From the NCBI RefSeq assembly GCF_030867145.1, contig NC_134434.1, positions 2,170,001-2,234,000 on the forward strand: a stretch of DNA of 64,000 bases, read 5' to 3'. Position 1 is the stretch's first letter. The number at the start of each line of letters is the position of its first letter. Shown here piece after piece: positions 1-13,600 of the stretch. Made by a program: the position numbers and the translations under genes. This DNA comes from Opisthocomus hoazin (Eukaryota > Chordata > Aves > Opisthocomiformes > Opisthocomidae). Below the pieces are notes generated by a model, which had not been told where the DNA came from, ran no database searches, and saw only the letters and a list, made by a program, of their open reading frames with translations.

Positions 1-693
1 AGCCTACCTTTTAAAACTAGGGTGAACACAGCTAATCTTATTTGTCTGAATGGATGTAAACAAAACACTAGTAAATCTAAACAACAATTCTTCCTATCCA
101 AGATCATATCACACATTTAGTAGAAAATTTCCATGTAGTAAGCCTTGCAATACTGCCCCTCCATTCAGAATACATACAAGCACGTATTTGCATGTAATAT
201 GCATGCATACATACACATGCATAGATACACCCATACGTGTTTTCGCATATTATTTTGAGACCAAGCCCTTGATGTTGCTCAGTTGCCTTTGTGCTTGGAC
301 TAGAAGCCTCCACACACTCAGGACCTCTGACAGTCAGAGCAGAGTGACTAATATAAGAGCTGGAGCCTTCTCCAGTGGGGAAAACCACCACGACTCAGCC
401 CACAGCACACCAGATAAGGGTGATTATTTTTAAGTATGAAAGTTCATTCTGGGACATTCAGCAAGCATTTTACTTATGCTGCCTTCTCCCTTTGATCTCG
501 AGACTCTATGGAAGACAAAGGCAGCACACGCCCATTGGGTGTTTACCCTCTGCTCAGGGCCACGATGAGGATCCACACAGCACACACCTCACTCCCGAGC
601 TGAGCGATAAAACCGTTTTCCATTACCCCATCCCGCCTGCTGCTGCTGTTATGCACATGGCCGGGCTCTCTGTGGGGCGAACCAGGCACTCAC

Positions 694-3600
694 CTCCTCT
701 TTGAACTGAGCAAACGTCTTCCGAACCCCATCTCGGCAGAAGACCAAGGCATCGCGGTCAGGAAACCGCTCGACGGTCTCCTCCAGGCACTGGCCCACGG
801 TTTTGGTGAGCAGAGGGACGTTTATGGTCCCCTGGACATAGCTGTTGGTCACCCTATGGGAGGCAAAGGGCACGCCTGTGTGCAGGGCACTGTGAAAGAA
901 AAGGAGAAGAGCATATTTTTTAATATAATCCATCAGTACAATTTTCACAGCACAGGCAGAGCCTCCACTCCTCCCCTGGAAACCCGGACCCTGCTCGTGA
1001 TGGGGAAGGAGCCTGCACCAGCCCTGCAGACTGGGCACAGCCTGGTCCTACAGTCATTCACCTGGGGTGAAAACTATCTGGACCTTTCAGAATATCTGGA
1101 TAGATTATGGACTTTGCTAAGCGACGGCAACCAGTTTGGGTCTTTCTGCAACATTAAATAGTGCAAATAACTTGGCAGGAACACAACTAAATTGTAGGGA
1201 AATTGCCCTGACTGGCTTCACTCTGCTGGAAAAAGCAGACGACAAGTTAAAATTTAAGTCAGAGATCTGTCATTTTATCAGTAGCCAAAAGCGTCTGCAG
1301 AGGAGAGTCTAACCCTGCAGAATAAAAACTGTTTACAAGAGTTCAAAGAAGTTGAGCTTCGTTACAAAGTCATGGTCCCTGTATACAACAGCAAGCTGGC
1401 TGGACATGCTCTGCTATCTCTGTCAGATAGACTGTGAAGAGTTCATAGTGCTGAAGGCACCACCAATAAATCAAGGAACTACCAGTGAGACAAGGGGTGA
1501 GAACTGCCAGGGCAATAGCACAGCAGGCTCACAGGGTGGAGGAGCCTACACCCACTGCAAACACAGGATGGGAGGAGAGCAGGGAGGTGTTTCAGCAGAG
1601 CAGCACCTGGGCAGGAACGCATGATAGGGTCCTTGAGAGGAGCATGGAGACACTGTGCTGGAGGCCAGGCTGGAGAGGGACCAAAGGTAGGAGAGGCAGC
1701 AATGGGAAGATGTGAGCAGGGCGGTAGGAAAAAGAATTTAAAAATCATTAAGGCTTTCACTGAGGTCTAATCAACCCCTCAAAGCGCAGCTCCTGACCAT
1801 CCAAGCGCTGCAGTTCATGCCCGTTTCTCTCTCCACCTTCTCCTGCCCCCAGCCTCCCTCTACCCCAGCAGCCACCCCCCGCCACACTGCCCTCCTCCCC
1901 GGGCAGCCCCCAATTTCTCTGTCCCTCCTCACTGCTTCCCTGCCGCTCTCCATGCTCTCAGCTCCTCCATTCCCACCTTAGGAGATGACCAGGAAGGACA
2001 GGGTTAAGTGACACTGGTGGGGTTCGTAGCTCAGAGGCAATGCCCTGCCTTTGCAGATTCAGTGTATAACGGGGGGGATCTCTGCCCTAGAGAGGAAAAA
2101 CAGATCGGCCTGAACTCAGATTTTCCCCCATTCGTTACAGGATCGACATTCTGCAAAGACTGGGTGCTATGATCCCCCAGAGACTTGTTTTCCTGCCCAC
2201 GAGAAACAAAACCCAGCATGAAGCTACACCCTCTGCGGGGCGGAGTTCAGCTTCAAGCACCCACCACGATTTTACCTCCGGAGGGAAGTTTTGCTCTGCG
2301 AGCGGAGCAGACAGCCTAACCCTCTTTCCCTGATGCATTTCAGCAGAGGGAGGGTTGTGCAACTCCCACTGACCCCGGTTGGGATGTCCCTCCTGGCAGA
2401 GCTCTTGGGCAACTCACATCAGGGCTGTAAGGGCTGCCCGAGCAGGAGGAGGAGGGAGGACAAGTGCTAACCCGAACGCTTTCATTGTTTGAAAGCTCCT
2501 AGGCAAGGCATGTAGATAAACCAGGAGATGAAAGAGAGTGCTGTGGAAGAAAAGCCCTTATAAATATAGGTTATATAAAACAAAGGTTGAAAACGCTCTG
2601 CCTAGCCCAAGGGAAGGGTGTGGGAAGCAGTAAAAGCCACAACGGCGAGCGGTGAAGCCACTGCCCATCGCCGTAGGGTGGTCTCAGACGCGCAGCTCGG
2701 GCCGGCGAGGAGATGAGGAGATCGCAGGCCGTTGGCAGAAGAGTTTAATGGAAACAACCACGCTCACATCTCTCTAAAGCCAAGTCGCTTCCATTTTCAG
2801 CGGAGCCTGTCCTTAAACACTCCGCTGCTCTCTGCCAGCCGGGGCACAGAGAGGGCAGGCCGAGAAGGGCCGGAGCGGCCGGGCAGCAGCTGCTGACCGC
2901 GTTGCGCAAGAGCCCTTTCCCCAAGCACCATCTCCGTGGCCGCGGGGAGCGAAGCCGGCTCTGCGCTGGGCTGGAGTGGGAGCAAGCAAACAGAAGCATT
3001 TTGTGGATTGCACAGCTCCTCTGGGCACACCACCCCAGGAACTAATTGGTAAAAAAATTTGGTCCAACACATTCTTCTATCACATGACTGAAAAGCAAAT
3101 AAACAAAAGCCCACCAACAAAAGGAGACTGGAGAGGGGAGGAAAAATTATTAGAAAACTCAGGTTGTGAGAAAATTCAATCAAAATCCAAACTGTCCAGT
3201 TGAAACAGTCTCCTGCTTCCTGCAGTCGATGTTCCAGAGGTACTTGCACAACCCTGCATCGCTAACAAAAAGGGTGATATTTTACACTGTCATGTCTTGG
3301 CAAAGCCCCAGGCAGACCGCGCTTTCTGGTCTTACTCTCAATTTTTTCCAGGCCTGAAGAGCCAAAGGGTTTCGCTGACCTCACGGGAATCAGATTTTCA
3401 CACCAAATGCAAAAGGGTGCTAAGCCAGAGCCAAATGACAGTTCCATCTCCAGCCTTCACGGCTACGGCTTCCTCCCTAACCCCAAACATGGGGATGAAA
3501 GGGCATCAAAGAGCAGTAAAAGACGTCTTTATAATGCCCCGCAGTCCAAAACATTGTGAAGGCCCTGCTGGTTCCCTTCACGGTGTGAAAACACACACAG

Positions 3601-6600
3601 CTTGCTCTCAAAGGTCCCAAGCATTCACGCCTTCAAATGAAAGCATCAGCAGCTTTGAAATCAGGGCTTAGGATATCTCATGGTGATAACCCAGAGTCAC
3701 TACTTCCTCTCAAAGCACTTGCTCACGTGGTTTCCTCAAACACATTAAGGAAAGCAAAAATCACAGCTGTCATCTAGTTTGAGCTCCCTGAAATCTGCCC
3801 TGACATTCGCATGTGCTTCGGCATTTCTCTGTCACTTTTCTCCCGGCCGTGGCACCAGTGAAAGGTGCGGGATAAAACACAGGAGGCTGCTGGAAGCACT
3901 GGGGGCTGGGAACGGAGGAACAAGGCAGATACACAACACATTCACTGTCAGTGGCAGCACGCAGGAAGAAACGTAGGGACATCTCCCTACTGCCTACAGC
4001 CAACAGCCAGTGTGTATATCTGATCTGAAAGCACTTATCAAGAGACCTCTATAAACAAAGGGTCCAAAGGATTTAGAAATAATCTTTTTGTTCGTCTTTG
4101 CTACAGAAAACAAGTTATTCACCCTCCACCTCTTCCTATGAAGCATCTGCTACTGCTGGAGAAAAAACAAGACCAATGGTCTGATGGTCTGATCTTACAG
4201 CAGCTCTCATTTCGCTGCCTCAGCTGGAAGAGAGCAAATAAAACTCCGCTTGCTCTTGGGTCTCCGCACAGACTGTGAAACGCTGCTCTCAGAGGGTGCA
4301 TGCCTTCTGTTGGCAACACATTCCAGCAGCAAGACAGCCTGTGGTGCCTGCAAACGAGCCAGCCTCTGCACTCGGCAGCTCCTGCAATACTCCGCGACCC
4401 TGGAGTCCAGCAGAGCAACTCAACAGAGAAACGTCAGAGACCCAGGAAAAACTCAGCCCCCTCCCGCCTCGGGCAAGCAGCCGAATGCTGGCAGACCCCA
4501 AAAGCACTCCTGCTGACGGCGTGAGCAGAAACCAGCAGACTGAGGCAAGCACTCTCCACTGACTATTTGTATTTATCTCTGAATAGCCCCAACTGACATT
4601 TTAGAGTCGTTGATATAAGATAACCGCTTCATTCTTCACTTTTAACCCTTCACCAGCCTCTACAGAACTTCTCAGAAGGGCCAAGAGAGGCAGACAAGGC
4701 AGGGGCATTGGTGTACCCTCCTGTCCCGTACGAGCACAGAGGCAAGCTCTCGCTTCGCAGCCGTGAAGGACATCGACCCGACCCGTGGTGCCACCCCCTC
4801 TGCACGTGGATGGAAGGCCCTGGCCTCCCAGGGCTCGGGAACTGTCCTGACTGCAGAGGTCACACTGGCAGAGGCTTCTCCCAGCCGGCTCTTTTGTTCA
4901 GGGACGCTTACCAGGAACTACTCCCCCCCCCAGAGCAAGAGCTCACATAACACAACTGCAATAAAAGGGTGGTGGAAGTTAACTCTGTTCTGCCCTTATC
5001 TCTTCTTTACTCTTTAGAAGAACCCTGTTGACTAAAGAGTTAACCAAGTTCTCGTTACTTTTTTTTTTGTTTGCTTTTGTTTGGGAAAGGATCAAGTGCC
5101 CAGAGCTTTCAGGCTCCCACTGCAGCAGACTTTTTGGTGACATTTCCCACTGCGCCCCTCTCCCTCCTGCACTCTTCCTGCCAAAAGGATAAACACTGCT
5201 TAACACTAGAATTTAACAAGCTTTTTTATAACGTTACTAGAAAGAGTTTACGCCTCTAAATACGCAGTCGTTTCCTCTGAGCGCTTTGTGTTCCTGCCCC
5301 TCAGTTTCACTTCTGGGCAGGAGTCCAAACTGCAGTGAACTCTGCTGTGGTCCCCTTCTGATCTCACTTCCTAAGCACAGATTCCAAGACAGCAATCCTG
5401 GCTCCAGCCACTCCAAAGCTCAACCCAGATGAAAAGCAACACTGGGACCCTTTGGGTGGGAAAACAAGGGCTGCTCCCCACGGCTCTCGGCGTCGCTCCC
5501 TGCAAGCCGTGCCTCCCAGTGCGTGTGACGCTCCGAATATCACCTGATCCGTACAGCCTTGCCCAAAGCCAGTTGCCTTCCTCTCGCTGCTCTTTCCCAC
5601 AAACTTCATCCAAGAGACAGGGTTGAAGAAAAGCAAGGCAAAGGGCTGGCGTGACCCCCCCGAACCCCAGAGCCCCTCGGTGCCCTGGACCTGCTGGCAC
5701 CCCAGTGCCCCCCCACTGCCCCAGCACAGGGGGACGGGGACACTGCCCCGTGAACCCCGCACGTCAGAGCGCCGAAGGAGGATGGAGAGGCTGTTGGACA
5801 CATTTCACGTTACTGCAATCACGATGGAGCTGCTGCACAAAAAAAGTTCAGCCCCGGTCACAATTTCACATCGCTCTGAACGCTGTGCGGGCTCGTCCCG
5901 GCCCCCAGCCCACCCACGGGGGCAGACCCAGGGGACACAGCCTGTCCTCTGCCGCTTTGGAGGGGCTTTAGGGGAGCCAAGGGACAGCAACACACACTGA
6001 GAGCGAAACCTCTGGCTGAACCTGCCTCCCTGCCTGTGGCCACCCACCTGGCCGGACAAACACAGCGCTCTGCCGCTGCCTGCAGCCCCCGCCATCTGCC
6101 ACACACGGCCTCCGTCCCCTACAGCCCCCAGCCCTGTCCCCTACAACCTCTGTGCCCTGCAGAACTCTCATTCTCTGCCCCCACAGACCTCCATCCCCTC
6201 TCATCCACAGCCCCCTGCCTCCAAAGCCCCCCGTCCCTTGTTCCCACAAGCCCTCCATAACCTACAGCCCCCATCCCCTCTCATCCACGGCCCCCTGTCC
6301 CCAAAGCCCCCGTCCCTTGTTCCTACAGCCCTCCATAACCTACAGCCCCCATCCCCTCTCATCCACGGCCCCCTGTCCCCAAAGCCCCCGTCCCTTGTTC
6401 CTACAGCCCTCCATAACCTACAGCCCCCATCCCCTCTCATCCACAGCCCCCTGTCCCCAAAGCCCCCCGTCCCTCCTCCTCACAGCCCCCATCCCCTCTC
6501 ACCCAGACCCCCCTGTCCCTTCTCCCCACAGCCCCCATCCCCTCTCACCCACAGCCCCCTGTCCCTGGTTCCCACAGCCCCCTGCCCCCAAAAGCCCCCC

Positions 6601-6926
6601 ATCCCTTCTCCCCACAGCCCCCATTCCCTCTCATCCACGGCCCCGTGCCCCCAAAGCCCCCTGTCCCTTGTTCCCACGGCCGCCATCCCTTCTCATCCAC
6701 AGACCCCCGTCCCCTATAGCCCCTCATCCCTTGACCCCACAGCCCTCCATACCCTACAGGCCCCATCCCCTCTCACCCACGGCCCCCTGCCCCTCCAGCC
6801 CGTCCCCGCAGCCCCCTCCCCGCGGCCCCGCCCGTACCTGCTCGCCGGGGCCCCCCACCGCCCGCCCGCCCGGCGCAGGAGGGGCAGCCCGCGGCGGGGC
6901 ACCGCTGCCAGCCGCGCCGTGGCCAT
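694..6926 (-). CDS. ACSF2: ACSF2, acyl-CoA synthetase family member 2, first two coding exons (partial)
   Basis: Mitochondrial medium-chain acyl-CoA ligase of the ANL (AMP-binding) superfamily, by family knowledge. Exon 1 is 6838-6926 and begins MATARLAAVPRRGLPLLRR, rich in Arg, Ala and Leu and free of acidic residues, as expected of a mitochondrial presequence. It ends in phase 2 before GTACGG. Exon 2 is 694-889, preceded by TTTCACAG, and ends GAGGAG before GTGAGT. It encodes the family N-terminal stretch with SYVQG, TVGQCLEET, RDALVF and TFAQFKEE. Joined, the two exons give exactly 95 codons. The AMP-binding motifs and the rest of the enzyme lie left of the window. Exon 2 is very secure; exon 1 rests on phase match, start context, CpG-rich position and presequence character, since this part of the protein diverges fast. 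Intron 1 (890-6837) contains a minisatellite. Confidence 0.88.
890..6189. other. ACSF2 intron 1, unique part
   Basis: 5.3 kb of mostly unique sequence with no exon I can support on either strand. Short open frames near 2800-3070 on the minus strand are GC-rich but lack a matching splice donor. No CR1 copy was seen here. Confidence 0.6.
6190..6780. repeat. C-rich minisatellite, 78-bp unit, in ACSF2 intron 1
   Basis: The phrase CCATAACCTACAGCCCCCAT recurs at 6255, 6333 and 6411, giving a 78-bp period with three nearly identical copies. Degenerate shorter derivatives of the CCCCTCTCA / CCACAGCCCCC theme continue to about 6780. The array ends within 60 bp of ACSF2 exon 1. It produces long proline-rich open frames that I regard as artefacts. 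Confidence 0.9.
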
Positions 6927-7110
6927 GGCTGCGCCGGCGGCAGCCCCGGGAGCCCGGCCCGGCGCTGGTTACGCGGGGGCGGTGCGTTCCGCGGCCCGCC
7001 CCGGCCCCGCGCCCCGGCCAGGAGGCAGCGCCCGCCGGGCCGGGGACGCGGAGAGCGGGCGGCGGGGCGGGCTGGGGGGTGCGGGGGCTCGGGACCCCCC
7101 CCGGGACACG
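6927..7110 (-). promoter_or_regulatory. CpG-rich ACSF2 promoter / 5' UTR
   Basis: Very GC- and CpG-dense sequence immediately upstream of the ACSF2 ATG at 6926, with no TATA-like element seen. A CpG-island promoter is inferred from position and composition. Confidence 0.55.
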
Positions 7111-7239
7111 GCTGGCAGAGCAGAGCCCCGCAGGGCACCGTCCCCGTCCTCTGCCGGGTTCCTGCCCACGGCCCCACGCTGCGCCTTCATCCCCCTGCCC
7201 CCCCCGCCCCACCAGCTGCCTTCCGCCCGGCCCCAGCCC

Positions 7240-7562
7240 TCCGTGCACCCCAAATGAGCCCCACACCCCGGCTACACCGCGACCCTGCCCCTTCTGTGTT
7301 CACCACATGAACCCCACCCCCTAGTTATACCCTGACCCTGGCCCTTCTGTGCACCCCAGATGAACCCCACACCCCGACCCTGGCCCTTCTGTGTACCCCA
7401 AATGAGCCCCACACCCCGGCTACACCCCGGCCCTGGCACTTGCGTGCACCCCAAATGAGCCCTACGCCCCGACCCTGGCCCTTCCGTGCACCCCAAATGA
7501 GCCCCACACCCCGGCCCTGGCCCTTCCGTGCACCCCAAGTGAGCCCCGCACCCCAGCCACCA
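7240..7562. repeat. Minisatellite upstream of ACSF2
   Basis: About six imperfect copies of a roughly 40-55 bp unit built on CACCCCAAATGAGCCCC, ACACCCCGG and CCCTGGCCCTTC. Variants differ by presence or absence of a CTACACCC insert. It is a separate array from the one in intron 1. Confidence 0.8.
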
Positions 7563-10380
7563 TGGACTTCGGCACAAGGCACCCAACACCTCTAGCCCCT
7601 GCTTATCACCGTCTGTGTTGCTTGGTGCCTGAGCCCCGTGAGTCATTAATTGATTTCCAGCCCTATTCACTTAATGAGTTATCGCAGACACCACCTCGCT
7701 AACAGCACTCCCTGGCTGCCTGTACCCCGCCGGGAGGGGGGGGAAGAGGGGCCGGCTAGGGACGGCAGAGCTGCTCCGGAGCCGGGCAGGCTGGCATTCC
7801 CCCCCCAAGGGCAGGGGCTCGGGCAGGCACCCAGCGAGGAGCCCTGCGGAGCGGAGCTCTGCCGAGCGCCCGGCCACGGGAGCTGTGCTGCTCCGCCGCA
7901 CTGGCACTGGTGCTGGAGAGGTGACACGCATCGCTCCCCACGTGAAATGACTGACAGCCTTTCCAGGCATTGCCCTCAGCAACGGCCAGAAGCTAATTCA
8001 GAAGCTAATTAACCCTAATAAGGGCTGGGGTAAATACCGTCCGGGCACTAACCGAGCAGAGCTGTTGGTGCTGGCCGGAGGCACGGGCTGGTCCTGGCTC
8101 AGCCGCTGACCCACTGGGTGACTGCCGGCTGCCGCTCTGCAGCTCTGCCCGGGTGGCAGCTGGGGTGCGGCGTGTCTGGACACAGCGTGTCTGCACCACG
8201 TCGAGCACAACGGCGCTGACGGTCGAGGGCATGGCTGTTATCCTCAGAATGGGTGAATCTCAGACACCAAAGCCATAAAGATGCTCACAACGCAGCCGCG
8301 TAGTAAAATGCTAACTACAACCAGACCTCCGGTGGTAGGTGCTTGGTTTTAGAAGCAGGAAGGGTTTTCCTCAATGTGCATCTTGTTCACGAGGTGTTTG
8401 ATTGGTGGCAGCAGTGACAATGTTTTCTTTGGTACAGGAAGGGAGATTTTTGTCTTTGAAATGTGAAAAGTTGACCGTGGCTGCAGAGGGGACATGGGGC
8501 GAGGCAGGCCAGAGATCTGCCGAGGGTCTGGGAAGGGTCTCCAGCCCCTGGCTGGCGTGGGTACCTCATGCCCCCAGGGTGACAGTAAGATTGGGATTAG
8601 ATTGACAGTGTTCATCCCTTTTCCCTCAGCAGCTCCTGCTCCCTTCTCCTCACTAACGTTCTAGCAGAGTACATGGATGTGCCCCGTGTTACGGTTTGTC
8701 TGTCTCAGGTGGGTCTGAAGTCCTTTTAGGCATGCACAGGAGCTCTATTTACACGTCAGTCCCGCTGAAATCAGTAGCTAGGTGAGATTACGCTTCCCTG
8801 CAGGTGATGTAAGGCCGTACAACGTTTGTGGACAGAAGTTGTCCTTTCACTGTTTCAGCACAGCACGGAGCAATCATCTTTGTCTGTGCTGCAGGAGCAT
8901 CAGAGTATGCTCAGTGTTGTATAACCACAGTGGAAAAAAAAAGTCTGTGAGCCAAAACCCCCTCACCTTTAATAAATAAAAATAAAGCTGACTTTCTGTT
9001 TGGTCTTCCCACGTTCCGATCACAACCTACAAGGTGATTCCCAGTTAGGTATTAAACCAAGACTTCTGCAGAAGTTAATGTGACCTTGACATTCGGGGCA
9101 TTTGTTTGAGATTGTCCAACTGAAGGCAGCCTGAACCAGTAACACTTCACATGCCTGTAAGTAAGATACCATTTCTTTCTAATGAAGATTTTAAAATCTG
9201 CCTTCAAGTTAATCCCAGATAAGGAGGCAGGTTTTGTAACTGATCTACACCTTTGTTTCCTTCCACTGAGAGCCCAAGGCTCTTGGACTCGTGCAAACCC
9301 CAAGCCCAGCAGCGCCGATTTCCGTCCCTGCAGCACTGCGCGGACAAAGGCCTTTTCCAGCCATGCAGAGGGTCTTGCTGGGGTCCCCCCAAAGCCTCTC
9401 CAGGTTTTGCCCTCGGGAGCAGGACTGTGAGTCTGGGGAAGGGAGCAGGGGGCTGTGCAGCTGAACGGCTCCTTGGGTGAGCCCCTCGCTGCCTCGGGGT
9501 ACTGCAGGGCTCGGGCGATCAGTTGTCTCCCTTGGTGTCCGTGCTGGGAGATGTGGCGACGCGAGGTGTCCTCACCCGTCCCTGGAGCTGGTCATCCTCG
9601 GGCCCTTCCGCGCCCTCCAAACCTCCTTGTGAAAGGCTGAGGGATGGGAGAAGTTCTTGCATAACTAGAACTCTTTTCTCAAACGAGGGCTCTGTCATTT
9701 CAGCTCGGCTTTGGAGGAACAATAACCTGCTCCGAGAAACCTGGAGGAACAATAACCTGCTCTGAGAAACGTCTATAACCTCCTGGAGGAGAGCGCGTTA
9801 ACCTCAGGCACATTTTGTTGTGCTTTCTGAGGCAAATCCCTTGTTTGCTGTTTTGGGGTGCCTTTGCTCAGAGACTCCTGTGGTCTCGGGTACCTCTGTG
9901 CTGAGCAGATCTCCGGGGCATCCACGGGGTAGATGTGCTGGCGTGGTTAAACCATCTTTGCAGGGTGACAGCGCGATTTGCACAGGGGTCAGGAGATTCA
10001 AGGTTAGTACTCACTGTAATCCCGTTACCGGGTAATACTAATTTGGCTCTGCCCCAGGCTCCTTCTCCCTCGCACTGAGTTTCCCAACGGCGGGTCAGGC
10101 AGCACGCGAGCGCGCTCTGCTCCGGCAGCGCTGAGCCCGTGCATCGGAGCGGGAACGTTAACTGCGAATTCCCCCCTGTGAAGAGAAGCATCTCGGTGTG
10201 AGAGCCCAGCGAAACGGGGGTTCACCGCCCTCGCCGCGGAGCCCAACCCCGGATCGAAGCCGTGGAGCCCACTGTTGTAAAACCACGCGTAGATTACTCG
10301 GTTTCTGTGTTCGTACCGGGATTACCGGTCTCTGCGGCGCTGGTTTCTCGCGGGGCGGTGGGACGTCTGGGGGTGAGCCT
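7563..10380. other. Intergenic, ACSF2 to LRRC59
   Basis: No gene recognised. An AT-rich stretch with AATAAATAAAAATAAA is at about 8970, and a 30-bp tandem duplication is at 9713. Short open frames look random. Confidence 0.55.
9713..9772. repeat. 30-bp tandem duplication
   Basis: Two copies of a unit beginning GGAGGAACAATAACCTGCTC (9713 and 9743) differ by one base (CCGAG versus CTGAG), so the duplication looks recent. Confidence 0.85.
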
Positions 10381-10389
10381 CCCCCACCC

Positions 10390-10669
10390 GAGGGGCCGCG
10401 TCCCGCCGAAGGCCGCAGCACTGCTGGCAGCCTCGCCCGGGGGGCCGGGGGCGGTGGAAAACCGGGCTGCGGCCCGCAGGGGCGCGGGGGGGGGCCAAGC
10501 GCTGCCGGTGCCGCTGCCGGGCTGTGCTCCGCTCCGGGCCGGCAGGGGGCGCGCTCGGCCCCGCGCGGACGTGGCCGCGGACGTGGCCGCGGAAGTGGGT
10601 GGCGGGGCCGGGGCCGGGCCGCGCTGCCGCCGCCCGCGTCCCCTCGGTGCTGGGAGCACCCCGGCGGCC
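10390..10669 (+). promoter_or_regulatory. CpG-island promoter of LRRC59
   Basis: Dense CpG/GC sequence ahead of the LRRC59 ATG, without a TATA box. It contains a direct repeat of GGACGTGGCCGC at about 10568 and 10580. The density carries into exon 1 and the start of intron 1. Confidence 0.6.
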
Positions 10670-13600
10670 ATGTCGCGGGGCGGCGGGAAGGGGCTGAGCC
10701 TGAAGGACAAGCTGGACGGCAACGAGCTGGACCTGAGCCTCTGCGACCTGAACGAGGTGCCGGTCCGGGAGCTGGTGAGCGCCCGGGCCGCCCGGCGGGG
10801 ACGGGGCCGGGGCCGGGGCCGCAGCCCCGGGAGCCGGCTTGGTCCCGGGGGGGGGGCTGCGCCGGGGAGCCAGATGTGCGCCGGGGAGCCAGATGTGCTG
10901 GCGGTGTTCGTGACCGGGCCCGCGGGGATTTCAGGCGGCGGAGCCGAGGGTTTCGCGTCCCGTTGGCCTCTCAGCCGCCGCTGCTCACCTCTGTCTCGGG
11001 CTAAGCACCGCCGTGAGAGCCAGGAATCAGTCGCGATATGACGTGGCCGCGGAGGGGGGACGGACAGACGGACGCGGGAGAAACCGCAGATGTCAGAAGG
11101 GTTCGGGGTAGCGCGGTGGCGATTCAGTGCTTTGTTTCTCTTCCAGGCCGCTCTTCCGAAAGCTACGGTGTTGGACTTGTCCTGTAACAACCTCCTTTCC
11201 TTGCCGGTAAGGGGCTAGAGAGCCTCTGTGGGGTGGGCGCTGGGCAACATTGAGACGAGGGAGCTAGTGCTTCGGTAAGCGATCACGGGGAGGTGTGGAC
11301 CTGGCGCTTTCCCCTTGCTGGGGCGGCTGGCTGGCCGCTGTCAGTGACGGGTCAGTCCTGGTGACAGCAAAGGTTGGTGCTGCGTGGAGGTTGCAGCGTC
11401 TCCCTGCCAGAGGAGCCCTGCGTCAACGCAGACCGGTTTCATCAGCAGTGGTGACTGGGTGCTGTTTCGGTTGTATCGCCGCACGTCACCTTGTCTGTCA
11501 GTCTGTCTTGCCTGTGCCACTGTTTCCCGCCTCCATCTGCGGAGGCAGAGGAGGAGAGTGAATTTTCCTCCGTCACAGTTCTGTAGTAATTTAAGGGTTT
11601 GTGGTTGACGGAAGGTGGAGGCGATCTCCACATACTCCCCACTGAGGTTCCTTCGTAAAGGTCCTGACAGGCTTTTTCTGGGTTTTGTCTGTGTTTGGGT
11701 TTTAGTCGGACTTCTGCAGTTTGATGCATCTGGTGAAACTGGATTTGAGTAAAAACCGGCTTCAACAGCTGCCCTTGGACTTTGGGCGCCTGGTCAATCT
11801 GCAGCACCTGGACCTGCTGAACAACCGTTTAGTCACCCTGCCAGTCAGCTTTGCACAGCTCAAGGTAAAACTGTTTGCTGGGCAGTTACGTAAAGCTTTG
11901 GGATTCGGCCCAAGGTCTTGTGATCCTTCTCAAGTTGGTTTCTCTGGTAAAGCATCCGTCCTGCTGACTGCCCATTCCAAAACTCAGCTGGCTCTGCACC
12001 GCAGCTCACTGGAGATTATCTCGCATCTATCGAAAGCGCCTCTGCCCAAGCTCTCCGCTTGTTTTCTGGACCTGTTTCATTCATGTGAAAACTAAATAAT
12101 TCTTTGCTTCTGATTTGGTTCACTTCAATAATCACAAGACTACTGTGCTCTCAACTGCCTCCCCTTTATCGTTCCTTTCTGCAGAACCTGAAGTGGCTGG
12201 ATCTGAAGGACAATCCCCTGGATCCTGTCCTAGCTAAAGTAGCAGGAGACTGTCTGGATGAGAAGCAGTGTAAACAGGCTGCTGTCAAGGTAAGGAACCT
12301 GCTTTTATTCTTTTTTTCCTTACTTGGCTTTGTCGGTGGTGGTTCTTCCTCTTGTTTGCTTAGCAAGCTGGGCAGCTGCTGCAGCGGTTTGAAGTTTCTT
12401 CAGCCAGTGAGGTGCAGGTTCTCTGCACTGGCTTCACCGCTTCTATGCCTGTAGAGAGCAAACACTGGGCTGAGTAGGATCCTCTGCCATTAGCGGGGTC
12501 GAGAGAGGACTAAGTGCTGGTTACCAAGAAAGTGGAGGCATAATCAGACAAAATAATCCATGTCTAGGCTTATAGTCCAGAGGACAAAAATCTCTGGAGA
12601 GCCTCTGGCAAACTATAGGCTCACATACACAGAAGGGTTCTGTGATCTCTGTATCGGCCAGCACCAGTCTGGCCCGTTTGGTTTTTAATGGAAAGATCTG
12701 TTGCTAAACCGCAAAGATTCCTGCGGGAAGGTGCGAGCTCTCTGCAGGGCTGTCCCTGTAGGGGTAAGTCAGGGTTGGTGGTCAGCTCCAGCTGGCTGTC
12801 CTCAGCTGCGCTCCGGCTGTTCTGTTCGGAACTGACTGTGCAACCAGTCTCCTGCAGAGACCTCAGGTTGTTTTCTTGGACCTCAAAGGTACTGCAGCAC
12901 ATGAAAGCGATCCAGTCTGAGCAGGATCGACAGCGGCAACGGAAGCTCCAAGCAGAGCGAGGTAAGCACAAAAATCCCTCACGTGCTGTCTGCTGAGGAC
13001 TGGTCTTGATCCCTCTTACATGCCCGGACTTACTGATTGCCATCTAACAAACACTCGCAGCTATCAGAATCCTGAGGACGCTGGGAGTGGCAGGGTAGAA
13101 GGGCTGGAGGGAGAAAGACAGTTGGGGATAACTATGCGATTTCTTGCCTGAATAATAGTTAGGTCTTTAGGTGGAATGCGCTGTGCGTTACCTATACAAA
13201 AATGAAAGAAAAGCACAGAATTTATTTTAAGGGAAGCCTAATTCTGAGGGAGCAAAATGAAAGGTATGTAATATTAAAAAAAAAAAAAAAAAGAGGATAG
13301 TTGATTTGTTTCCTCATTCCAACTGGGAACAGATAAGCAGGTAATAAAGCAAGCGGCAATGACAACTCTTTACATAAAAGGAAAAAAACCTTCCTGTTAT
13401 CCCCAGAAATGGAGAAGAAGCGTGAAGCAGAACAGCGAGCAAAGGAGGCTCAAGAGAGGGAACTGAGGAAGCGAGAGAAGGCAGAAGAAAAGGAGCGCAG
13501 GAGACGGGAGTACGATGCTCAGAAAGCTGCAAAACAGGAGATGGAAAAGAAAACTAAAAAGGAAAATGTGCAGACCCGAAGTGAGTAGTATCCATTGTGG

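Noticed and set aside
2745-3249. GC-rich minus-strand frames as a possible ACSF2 first exon
   Set aside because: No donor in the required phase; the exon at 6838-6926 has a good donor, correct phase, CpG setting and mitochondrial presequence.
6152-7324. 390-residue proline-rich open frame on the plus strand
   Set aside because: It translates the C-rich minisatellite and the ACSF2 promoter; no stop arises because of the repeat composition, and there is no domain.
8965-8990. AATAAATAAAAATAAA as the poly(A) signal of a plus-strand gene
   Set aside because: No coding exon is recognisable upstream; likely a chance AT-rich patch.
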